From DASUPK01 sp963695675 (GTDB lineage: Bacteria; Actinomycetota; Thermoleophilia; Solirubrobacterales; 70-9), in NCBI GenBank assembly GCA_963695675.1, contig CAVOGY010000007.1:372001-436000 (forward strand): a stretch of DNA of 64,000 bases, written 5' to 3'. Below the pieces are notes generated by a model, which was given only the letters and a program-made list of their open reading frames with translations, had not been told where the DNA came from and did not search any database. Shown piece after piece: positions 57,430 to 64,000 of the stretch. Each line of letters starts with the position of its first letter. Within the stretch, counting starts at the first letter, position 1. A program made the translations under genes and the position numbers.

Positions 57430-60153
57430 TTGACGGAGCCGGCACTGGGACCCACCGAAGCAACCGCGTACCCGGCGTACCGAGAAGCGGATGTGGCGCT
57501 TCGCGACGGCTCCACCGTCCACGTCCGTCCTGTCCGAGCCGGGGACGAGGAGGAGATGCTCAGGTTCCTCGAGGGCCTGGATCCCGGCTCGCGCATGTTC
57601 CGGTTCGCCTCGGGGGGCACCGACCTCGAGGCCGCGGCGCGTCTGATGGTGGACGTCGACTACTCGCAGCGGTATGGCCTGGTCGCGGTTCGCGGGACGA
57701 GCGACGACGTAGTCGCGCAGGGGAACTATTTCGGGATCGAGCCCGGGCAGGCGGAGGTCGCGTTCACGATCGCCCGCGGCCTCCAGGGGCTCGGTCTGGG
57801 GACACTCCTGCTTGCCCACCTGGCCGAGGTCGCAGAGGAGAACGGGATCTCGCTGTTCGTCGCGGAGGTGCTGCCCGACAACCATCGGATGATCGAGGTC
57901 TTTCGCGAGAGCGGCTTCCCGATCGAGATGTCGTCACGGCCCGGCACGATCCACGTGGAGCTCCCGACCTCGTTCTCGGACGAGGCGATCTCCCGCTTCG
58001 AGGACCGAGACCGGTTCGCCGCGCGGGCTGCGATTCGCCCCTTCCTCGAACCGCGGGCGGTCGCGGTGATCGGGGCTTCACGTGAGCACGGAACGGTCGG
58101 CGGTCAGCTCTTCCACAACGCGCTGGAGTCGGGCTTCGATGGTGTGGTCTACCCCGTAAATGCCTCAGCCGACGTGGTGCAGTCGGTGCGCGCCTACCCG
58201 AGCATCGCGGAGGTGCCGGACGAGGTCGACCTCGCCGTGATCGCTGTCCCCGCTCCAGTCGTGATCGATGTCGCGCGCGAGTGCGCTGACAAGGGGGTGC
58301 CGGCGCTCGTGGTGATCTCGGCCGGGTTCGCCGAGACCGGGCCGGACGGCGCCGAGCTCCAGCGCCGCCTGGTCGACGTCTGCAGGGGCGCGGGAATGCG
58401 ACTGGTCGGGCCCAACTGCCTCGGGATCCTGAACACGGCCCAGCGCGCGCACCTGAACGTGACCTTTGCCCCGGCCACCCCGCCGCGCGGCCATGTCGGC
58501 TTCGCTACGCAGAGCGGGGCGTTGGGCCTGGCCCTGATCGACCTGGCGAGCGACCGCGGACTTGGCGTCTCCTCGTTCGCGTCGATCGGGAACCGAGCCG
58601 ACATCACAGCGAACGACTTCCTCGAGTACTGGGAGGACGACGACGCCACCCGGGTCGCGCTGCTCTACATCGAGTCCTTCAGCGATTCGCGTCGCTTCTC
58701 GCGGGTCGCCCGGAGGCTCGGGCACCGGATGCCGATCGTGGTCGTGAAGAGCGGGCGCTCGGCGGCCGGTGAGCGCGCCACCAGCTCCCACACGGGCGCG
58801 TTGCTGGCGGCCTCGGACGTGACGGTCGATGCTCTCTTCGAGCAGGCGGGCGTCATCCGAACCGACAGCCTGGCGGAGCTCCTCGACGTCGCCTCGCTGC
58901 TCGAGAACCAGCCGCTGCCGAGTGGGCGAAGGGTCGGGGTCATCACCAACGCGGGCGGGCCCGGCATCATGTGCGCGGATGCCTGCGAGGCGGGCGGACT
59001 CGAGGTCCCCGAGCTCCCTCAAGACATCCGGGCCCGGCTCGGTGAGCTCCTCCCCGCCGAGGCCGGGCTGCTCAACCCGGTGGACATGATCGCCACCGCG
59101 ACCGCCGAGCACTACCGCGGGACGATCCGAACGCTCGCCGACTGGGAAGGGATCGATGCCCTGATCGTGATCTTCATCCGTCCCCTGCTCACTCGGGCCG
59201 AGGACGTCGCGGCGGCGATCCGCGAGACGGTGCAGGAGATGCCTCGCGAACTCCCGGTGCAGGCGGTGTTCATGTCCCCTCAGGACCACGCGGCGATCTC
59301 GGGCGGCGGAGTCCCCACGCACCTCTATCCCGAGGACGCGGCCCGGACCCTCGCCCGGGTGATGCGTCACGTCGAATGGCGCGATCGTCCGGCGCAAGAG
59401 CCACCTGAGTTCGATGACGTCCGCGCCGACGAGGCGGCGGCGGTCATTGCTGAAGCGCTCGACAGCGGGAGCGAGTGGATGCAGCTAGAGCAGACGGCAC
59501 GCCTCCTCGAGTGCTACCGGATCGCGATCCCACCGTGGGGGGTCGTCCCCGATCCCGAGCAAGCCGGACGCGCCGCCGAGGAGCTTGGCGGACGGGTGGC
59601 TCTGAAGGCACAGGGGCCGGGGCTGGTCCACAAGACCGAGATGGGCGCGGTGCGCATCGGGCTCGCCGGGCGCGCGGAGGTGACCCGGGCGGCGAGGGAG
59701 ATGGACGAGGCGATCGCCCGCGCGGGGGCGCGGCGGGAGACCTTCATCGTCCAGGCGATGGTCGAGGGCGGGGTCGAGCTACTGGCCGGCGTCGTCGAGG
59801 ACCCCACCTTCGGCCCGGTGCTCGCCTGCGGGGCAGGGGGCACCCAGGCGGAGCTGCTCAAGGACGTAGCCGTCCGGATCTGCCCGATCACCCTCGACGA
59901 TGCTCGCAGGATGCTCCGCTCCCTTGCGACCTTCCCGCTGCTGACGGGATTTCGTGGCAGTCCCGAGGCGAACCTCGACGCGCTCCAGGAGCTCCTCCTT
60001 CGCGTGAGCGCGATGGTCGAGGCCCATCACGAGATTGCTGAGCTCGATCTCAATCCCGTCCTGGCCGGGCCCGAAAGCGCCATCGCGGTCGACTTTCGCA
60101 TCAGGGTGAAGAGCGCGCCGCCACGTCGCCCCTGGCCGGCGACCTGGAAATAG
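57430..60153 (+). CDS. GNAT acetyltransferase fused to NDP-forming acyl-CoA synthetase
   Basis: Protein of 907 aa. N-terminal GNAT domain (about residues 18-175; VHVRPVRAGDEEEMLRFLEG, AFTIARGLQGLGLGTLLLAHL with the acetyl-CoA loop) joined to an NDP-forming acyl-CoA synthetase: CoA-binding domain (AVAVIGASREHGTVGGQLF), flavodoxin-like domain with the conserved His in SSHTGALL, and an ATP-grasp domain (VALKAQGPGLVHKTEMGAV; ELDLNPVLAGP). The layout matches the actinobacterial protein-acetyltransferase family (Pat-like), with the GNAT module in front rather than at the end as in Salmonella Pat. A TTG start at 57430 is used. It could acetylate acyl-CoA synthetases, or also make acyl-CoA; not resolved here. 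Confidence 0.9.
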   Translation: MTEPALGPTEATAYPAYREADVALRDGSTVHVRPVRAGDEEEMLRFLEGLDPGSRMFRFASGGTDLEAAARLMVDVDYSQRYGLVAVRGTSDDVVAQGNYFGIEPGQAEVAFTIARGLQGLGLGTLLLAHLAEVAEENGISLFVAEVLPDNHRMIEVFRESGFPIEMSSRPGTIHVELPTSFSDEAISRFEDRDRFAARAAIRPFLEPRAVAVIGASREHGTVGGQLFHNALESGFDGVVYPVNASADVVQSVRAYPSIAEVPDEVDLAVIAVPAPVVIDVARECADKGVPALVVISAGFAETGPDGAELQRRLVDVCRGAGMRLVGPNCLGILNTAQRAHLNVTFAPATPPRGHVGFATQSGALGLALIDLASDRGLGVSSFASIGNRADITANDFLEYWEDDDATRVALLYIESFSDSRRFSRVARRLGHRMPIVVVKSGRSAAGERATSSHTGALLAASDVTVDALFEQAGVIRTDSLAELLDVASLLENQPLPSGRRVGVITNAGGPGIMCADACEAGGLEVPELPQDIRARLGELLPAEAGLLNPVDMIATATAEHYRGTIRTLADWEGIDALIVIFIRPLLTRAEDVAAAIRETVQEMPRELPVQAVFMSPQDHAAISGGGVPTHLYPEDAARTLARVMRHVEWRDRPAQEPPEFDDVRADEAAAVIAEALDSGSEWMQLEQTARLLECYRIAIPPWGVVPDPEQAGRAAEELGGRVALKAQGPGLVHKTEMGAVRIGLAGRAEVTRAAREMDEAIARAGARRETFIVQAMVEGGVELLAGVVEDPTFGPVLACGAGGTQAELLKDVAVRICPITLDDARRMLRSLATFPLLTGFRGSPEANLDALQELLLRVSAMVEAHHEIAELDLNPVLAGPESAIAVDFRIRVKSAPPRRPWPATWK

Positions 60154-60173
60154 GCAAGCGGTCCAACCCGCCC

Positions 60174-60839
60174 TCAGCTCGCCCCGGTGAGCTCGTGGTA
60201 GAGATCCAGCACCAGCTTCTCGACGGTCTCCTGGACCGGCTCGGTCAGACCCTCGCCCGCCTCGAAGTTCTCCCCCTCGATCCCGTACACGACCAGCCGC
60301 CCCGGAAGTCGGTCGAGTTCGCGAGCCAGCTCCACCGCCTCGGGAAGGCCCATGGCATGAGTGGATGGATTGAAGACCTCGGCGGGGAGGGGGGCATCGG
60401 TCACGTCGAAGCGGTGGACCTTTCCCGGTGTCGAGCCGGAGCTGACCCCGTCGATCACCAGCGCCTCGTCGGCGCTGCTCCAGGACTCGATCAAGGAACC
60501 TGGCTCGCCCTCCTGCTCGATCAGGATCACCCCGGGCGGATGGGCCAGGCGAAGCCGGCGCACTACCTCTAGCCCCGCGGCGTCGTCGCGGCGGAAGCGA
60601 TTACCGATACCGATCAAGGACAGCAGCCTGCGCTCCTCCTCCCGCTCGAGCTCGCGGCCCACCCGGATCCCGGCCTGAGCTGCCATCGACCTCGCGCGCT
60701 CGATGTCATGGGCTAGATGTTCGCGCTCCCGCTCCATCATGTGGAGCACCCCCCACTGCCGCTCCAGGAACTGGCGCTCATCCCGCAGGAAAGCCGGGTC
60801 CTTCGGCTCGAACTCCCGGTGGACGAAGGTGCGCGGCAC
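60174..60839 (-). CDS. [NiFe]-hydrogenase maturation protease with N-terminal extension
   Basis: C-terminal part (about 72-221) is a HyaD/HycI-type endopeptidase: LLSLIGIGNRFRRDDAAGLEVVRRLR with nickel-binding Asp, VIDGVSSGSTPG, STHAMGLPEAVELA with the second metal His, VYGIEGENFEAGEGLT. It trims the C-terminus of the hydrogenase large subunit after metal insertion. The first ~70 residues (MPRTFVHREFEPKDPAFLRDER...QWGVLHMMEREREHLAHDI) form an added helical, probably coiled-coil segment not normal for the family. GTG start. It lies 26 nt after the large-subunit stop. Confidence 0.85.
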   Translation of the reverse strand: MPRTFVHREFEPKDPAFLRDERQFLERQWGVLHMMEREREHLAHDIERARSMAAQAGIRVGRELEREEERRLLSLIGIGNRFRRDDAAGLEVVRRLRLAHPPGVILIEQEGEPGSLIESWSSADEALVIDGVSSGSTPGKVHRFDVTDAPLPAEVFNPSTHAMGLPEAVELARELDRLPGRLVVYGIEGENFEAGEGLTEPVQETVEKLVLDLYHELTGAS

Positions 60840-60865
60840 CGGTCAGTCCCCGCCGAATCGGGTGC

Positions 60866-62167
60866 TCACGCGCGATCTACGTCCAGCTTCAGGAAGTGGG
60901 TCGAGCAGCTGATGCAGGGGTCGTAGTTGCGGATCGCCTGCTCGCACTCCCACTGGAGGCGCTCGTCCGGGAGCGCTACCCGTGGCCGGACGAACTCGAG
61001 CAGGTCCTGCTCGATCCGCGCCTGGTTCTGGGAGGTCGGGGGAACGATCCGCGCCTCGGCGATCGAGCCGTCGTCCTCGAGCCGGTAGCGGTGCCAGAGC
61101 ATCCCCCGCGGCGCCTCGCTCCAGCCGGTCCCGGCGGAGGCCCGCGGCTCTACCTCGACCGCGGGCGGGTCGGGGGGCTCGTAGTCGGCGATCAGCCGCA
61201 GCGCCTCGTCGAACGCGTAGAGGATCTCGACCGCACGCACGACGATCGACTTGAACGGGTTGCGGCATTGGGGTCCCAACCCGGCCTCCTCCGCCGCCTC
61301 GCGCGCCACGTCCGAAAGCTGCGCGGAGTTGAGCGAGTAGCGCGCCATCGGACCGAGGAAGTAGGTGCTGCCGTCGCGCAACCGAGACTGGAGCGCGGTC
61401 GAGTGCGGGACCTGCTGCTCCGTGAAGTGCTCCTCGTAGGAGCCCGGAGCGATGTCGAGGCCCGAGCCGGAGACGAGCCGGCCGTCCTCGATCGCGTAAT
61501 GGTCGGGATGCCGGAGCGCGACGAACTCGTAGTCCTGTTCGAACTCGGGGAAGTCGAGCTTCGACACCCAGGCGACGGACTGGCGCGCAAGCTCCCGGGC
61601 CTCCTCGAGACCGGGAACCAGCGCGTCCAATCCCGCCCGGCTCGGCGCCTTGTAGAAGCCGCCGACCCGGACGTTGATCGGGTGGATCGCGCGGCCGCCG
61701 ATCGCTCGCAGCAGGTCGTTGCCCATCGCCTTGATCTTCAGGCCGCCCTCGACCGCCTCGCGGTGGTCGCGCGCCATCGCCCAGGCCGACTCGAAGCCGA
61801 GGAAGTCGGGCGCATGAAGGAGGAAGACGTGGAGGGCGTGTGACTCGACCCACTCGCCGCAATACATCAATCGCCTAAGCACGCGAATCCGCTCGTCGAC
61901 CTCGACCCCGAGCGCGTCCTCCATTGCGTTGAAGGCGCTCGTCATGTAAGCGACCGGGCAGATCCCGCAGATCCGAGCGGTGATGTCAGGGGCCTCTTTG
62001 AAGTCCCGCCCCCGCAGGAAGGCCTCGAAGAAGCGGGGCGGCTCGTAGATCTGGAGCTCGACGTTCTCGACCTCGCCGTCGCGGATCCGGACCTGCATGG
62101 CGCCCTCGCCCTCGACCCGGGCGAGCGCCTCGGTCCTGATCGTCCGGGTCTCGCCGTGCTCAGCCAT
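60866..62167 (-). CDS. [NiFe]-hydrogenase large subunit, group 3 (NAD(P)-coupled, 3b-like)
   Basis: Catalytic alpha subunit of 433 aa. The nickel-binding L1 motif is ARICGICPVAYM and the C-terminal L2 motif is DPCISCSTHF, giving the four cysteines of the Ni-Fe site. A Tyr sits where many groups have His in L1, as is usual in group 3b enzymes. Other group 3 landmarks are LARVEGEGAM and IYEPPRFFEAFLRGR. The tail after the L2 His (FLKLDVDRA) is the peptide expected to be removed by the maturation protease encoded next. ATG at 62167 overlaps the small-subunit stop by 8 nt. Confidence 0.92.
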   Translation of the reverse strand: MAEHGETRTIRTEALARVEGEGAMQVRIRDGEVENVELQIYEPPRFFEAFLRGRDFKEAPDITARICGICPVAYMTSAFNAMEDALGVEVDERIRVLRRLMYCGEWVESHALHVFLLHAPDFLGFESAWAMARDHREAVEGGLKIKAMGNDLLRAIGGRAIHPINVRVGGFYKAPSRAGLDALVPGLEEARELARQSVAWVSKLDFPEFEQDYEFVALRHPDHYAIEDGRLVSGSGLDIAPGSYEEHFTEQQVPHSTALQSRLRDGSTYFLGPMARYSLNSAQLSDVAREAAEEAGLGPQCRNPFKSIVVRAVEILYAFDEALRLIADYEPPDPPAVEVEPRASAGTGWSEAPRGMLWHRYRLEDDGSIAEARIVPPTSQNQARIEQDLLEFVRPRVALPDERLQWECEQAIRNYDPCISCSTHFLKLDVDRA

Positions 62168-62939
62168 CCACCTGCAGGCGCTCGCTCTCCTCCTGGAACG
62201 GCTCACGCGCAGTGTGGAAGGTGCGGTAGACCCGGATCACGTCGACCTCGTCCATGCCCAGGCCCTCGAACCAGCCCGACAGCGACGGGGCGTTCGGCGA
62301 CTCCATCGGCCCGAAGCAGCCGTAGCAGCCGCGGTCATAGCTCGGGCAGAGCGCGCCGCAGCCGGCGTGGGTGACCGGCCCGAGGCAGGGCGTGCCGTGG
62401 GCGACCATCACGCAGACGTTGCCGGCGCGCTTGCACTCGACGCAGACGCTGTAGTTGGCGATCGCGGGCTTGCGCTCGTTGAGGAAGGCGCTGATCACCT
62501 CGAGCAGCTGGTGGCGGTTGACCGGGCAGCCCTGGAGCTCGAAGTCGACGTGGACGTTGGTCGAGATCGACGTCGAGGTCTCGAGCGTCGAGATGTACTC
62601 GGGCGAGGCGTAGACGACCGACATGAAGTCCTCGACGTCGGCGAAGTTCCGCAGCGCCTGGATGCCGCCCGAGGTCGCGCAGGCGCCAATCGTCACCAGC
62701 CTCCGCGACTTCGCCCGCACCTCCTTGATCCGCTCGGCGTCCTCGGGGGTCGTGATCGAGCCCTCGACCAGCGAGAGGTCGTAAGGGCCCTCCACCTGGC
62801 CGCGCGTCGCCTCCAGGAAGTAGGCGACCTCGATCTGGTCCGGCAGCGACACCAGCTCGCGCTCGAAGTCGAGAAGGGAGAGCTGGCAGCCGTCGCAGGA
62901 GGCGAACTTCCAGACCGCCAGCTTCGGTTGCTCGCTCAC
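62160..62939 (-). CDS. [NiFe]-hydrogenase small subunit (group 3 type)
   Basis: Electron-transfer subunit of 259 aa: proximal cluster ligands in WKFASCDGCQLSLLDFE, IGACATSGGIQ, LQGCPVNRHQLLEV, and further clusters in CVECKRAGNVCVMV ... HAGCGALCPSYDRGCYGCFGP, all as in delta-type small subunits of group 3b 'sulfhydrogenases'. No Tat signal, as expected for cytoplasmic group 3 enzymes. The start is GTG at 62939, in GTGA overlap with the flavin subunit; its stop overlaps the large-subunit start. Confidence 0.9.
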   Translation of the reverse strand: MSEQPKLAVWKFASCDGCQLSLLDFERELVSLPDQIEVAYFLEATRGQVEGPYDLSLVEGSITTPEDAERIKEVRAKSRRLVTIGACATSGGIQALRNFADVEDFMSVVYASPEYISTLETSTSISTNVHVDFELQGCPVNRHQLLEVISAFLNERKPAIANYSVCVECKRAGNVCVMVAHGTPCLGPVTHAGCGALCPSYDRGCYGCFGPMESPNAPSLSGWFEGLGMDEVDVIRVYRTFHTAREPFQEESERLQVDG

Positions 62940-63775
62940 AGCTCCCTCACCCCGAGCAACGTGCCGATCCGCCCAAGCGGAAAGACGGGCCCGTCCTTGC
63001 AGACGAAGCGGTGGGCGAGCTGACAATGGCCGCAATGGCCGATCGCGCACTTCATGTTCCGCTCGAGAGAGACGTGGATCTTGTCGTCCGGCACGTCCCG
63101 CTCCTGGAGTGCCGTCGAGACGAAGCGCATCATCACCTCCGGCCCACAGACCATTGCCGTTGTCCGTAATCCCTGGAAGCCCGCGATCGGGATCAGCTTG
63201 GTGACCAGGCCGACGCGCCCGTCCCAATCTCCCGCAGCAGTGTCGACGGTGTACTTGACGTCGATCCCAGCCTCCCGCCAGCTCTGGAGCTCGCCGAGGT
63301 AGAGCATCTCGTCGGGCGAGCGCGCCCCGTAGAGGAACGCCACCGCTCGGTAGCTGTCGCGGTTCGCGACCATGTGCTCGATCGCGGCCCGCAGCGGGGC
63401 CAGACCGATGCCGCCGGCGATCACCACTACATCCCCGCCCTCGGCCTCCTCGAGCGGCCAGCCTTTACCGAACGGCCCACGAACGCCGAGCTGGTCGCCG
63501 GGTTCACAGGCGCAGATCGCCCTGGTCGCGGCCCCCACCGCCCGCACCGTGTGGACCAGCCGGCCGCCGCCGATCGAGCTGACCGAGATCGGCACCTCGC
63601 CCGCTCCGAAGGCGTAGAGCATCGAGAACTGCCCCGGCCGGAACTCGCCGACGCCGTCGCCGCCAGCCGGCTCGAGCTCGAGCGTCCAGGTGTCCTCGAG
63701 CTCCTGACGCTTCCCGGCCACCACGTAGGGGCTCGGCAGCATCGGGTCGGGCAGCATCGGCTCAGCCCGCGACAT
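62936..63775 (-). CDS. Hydrogenase FAD/NAD(P)-binding gamma subunit
   Basis: Ferredoxin-reductase-like subunit of 279 aa linking the hydrogenase to NAD(P). The FAD part has GQFSMLYAFG and ISVSSIGGG; the NAD part has VVVIAGGIGLAPLRAAIEHM and VCGPEVMMRFVSTALQERD; the C-terminus binds a [2Fe-2S] cluster (CAIGHCGHCQLAHRFVCKDGP). This matches the gamma subunit of group 3b enzymes. ATG at 63775 overlaps the upstream gene by 14 nt; the 3' end overlaps the small subunit. The iron-sulfur beta subunit is not in view and probably lies just beyond the edge. Confidence 0.9.
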   Translation of the reverse strand: MSRAEPMLPDPMLPSPYVVAGKRQELEDTWTLELEPAGGDGVGEFRPGQFSMLYAFGAGEVPISVSSIGGGRLVHTVRAVGAATRAICACEPGDQLGVRGPFGKGWPLEEAEGGDVVVIAGGIGLAPLRAAIEHMVANRDSYRAVAFLYGARSPDEMLYLGELQSWREAGIDVKYTVDTAAGDWDGRVGLVTKLIPIAGFQGLRTTAMVCGPEVMMRFVSTALQERDVPDDKIHVSLERNMKCAIGHCGHCQLAHRFVCKDGPVFPLGRIGTLLGVREL

Positions 63776-64000
63776 GTCCGTACACGTCGAGCATTCGGAA
63801 CCGGGTCGCCTGCAGACGCTCGACGATCACCGGGATGAAGCGGCGCATCAGCTCGTAGCCCAGCACCCGGTCCTCGTCGGCCTTGCCGCGCAGACAGGCG
63901 GCGTCGAAGGCGACCACGTGGACCGGGCCGAGCGCCCGGGCGTCGAGGTACACGCGGAAGGGCGGCACCAGCCACGACCAGCCGAGCAGGTCGCCGTCGT
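63762..64000 (-). CDS. Cyclic-nucleotide-binding-domain protein (partial, runs off the window)
   Basis: The visible C-terminal 79 codons read GDLLGWSWLVPPF, then VVAFDAACLRGKADEDRVLGYELMRRFIPVIVERLQATRF, the end of a CRP/FNR-type cNMP-binding domain (the phosphate-binding cassette GDLLGWSWL) and the following helix. No DNA-binding HTH follows, so it is a stand-alone CNB protein, which often precedes the flavin gene in group 3b hydrogenase operons. It may tune enzyme activity or assembly. The stop is at 63762; the 5' end lies beyond 64000. Confidence 0.75.
   Translation of the reverse strand, partial: DGDLLGWSWLVPPFRVYLDARALGPVHVVAFDAACLRGKADEDRVLGYELMRRFIPVIVERLQATRFRMLDVYGHVAG

Noticed and set aside
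57234..57620. Minus-strand open frame opposite the GNAT-synthetase start
   Set aside because: It runs antisense over the conserved GNAT N-terminus and has no recognisable domain.
60866..62167. Tyr in place of His in the hydrogenase L1 motif taken as a sign of a degenerate enzyme
   Set aside because: The four nickel-ligand cysteines are intact and a Tyr at this place is usual in group 3b large subunits.

Overview
The window is high-GC DNA (close to 70% by eye) from what looks like an actinobacterium, most likely of the Thermoleophilia/Solirubrobacterales type. This placement is inferred from the gene content: a six-gene mce array, a WS/DGAT acyltransferase, a DUF3556 protein, remnants of SnoaL-like genes starting MSQENVE, many small secreted proteins of a lineage-specific kind, and GTG/TTG starts with ATGA- or GTGA-type overlaps. 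No prophage, insertion sequence, CRISPR array or replication origin was recognised. Single-base frameshifts recur in otherwise well-conserved genes (about 9.0-9.1, 14.88, 15.51, 18.07, 20.39, 27.68, 28.1-28.5, 30.22 and 57.22 kb), so the sequence probably carries uncorrected indels, and any 'broken' gene should be read with that in mind.

Layout. 0-6.6 kb: housekeeping genes (response regulator, COG1313 radical SAM enzyme, Pcm, DUF192, Bax-inhibitor-1 protein, truncated hemoglobin, Tag glycosylase) and a divergent Rho paralogue that lacks key ATPase residues. 6.6-15.4 kb (minus strand): a cobalamin-riboswitch-led, translationally coupled operon. It encodes two secreted DUF4430 proteins, EcfT, a double EcfA ATPase and a membrane S-component-like domain fused to an extracellular alpha/alpha-barrel repeat domain, followed by a nitroreductase and GlpD. 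DUF4430 and the alpha/alpha barrel correspond to the beta and alpha domains of animal transcobalamin and intrinsic factor, so this is a candidate split, transcobalamin-like vitamin B12 importer and the most interesting system here. 15.4-25.3 kb: a secreted protein and six consecutive MCE (MlaD-type) lipid-transfer genes without YrbE permeases in view.

25.3-29.8 kb is gene-poor and decayed: SnoaL remnants, a duplicated zinc-ribbon gene fragment, short secreted proteins, direct repeats, tRNA-Glu(CTC), tRNA-Leu(CAG) and an EAL-domain remnant. 29.9-39.5 kb: a phytoene-desaturase-like flavoprotein coupled to DUF3556, a sulfatase, a lactate-oxidase-type flavoenzyme, a MEDS/HATPase regulator, a secreted GH25 lysozyme, and a sulfite-oxidase-fold protein coupled to a flavin reductase. 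39.6-47.8 kb: a redox cluster (ferredoxin, ferredoxin reductase, haem membrane protein, ApbE, small Ser-rich exported proteins) divergent from a two-component system, then an NDH-2/SQR-like flavoprotein.

47.9-56.3 kb joins PEP synthase, WS/DGAT and a four-gene pyruvate:ferredoxin oxidoreductase set whose last member is an NADPH-type flavoprotein with its own ferredoxin domain. It suggests interconversion of acetyl-CoA, pyruvate and PEP tied to storage-lipid synthesis. 56.3-64 kb: universal stress protein, a GNAT/NDP-forming acyl-CoA synthetase fusion, and a group 3b-like NAD(P)-coupled [NiFe] hydrogenase operon (maturation protease, large and small subunits, flavin subunit, cNMP-binding-domain protein) that runs off the right edge. 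Hydrogenase, PFOR and the low-potential redox genes together suggest flexible use of H2, NAD(P)H and ferredoxin.
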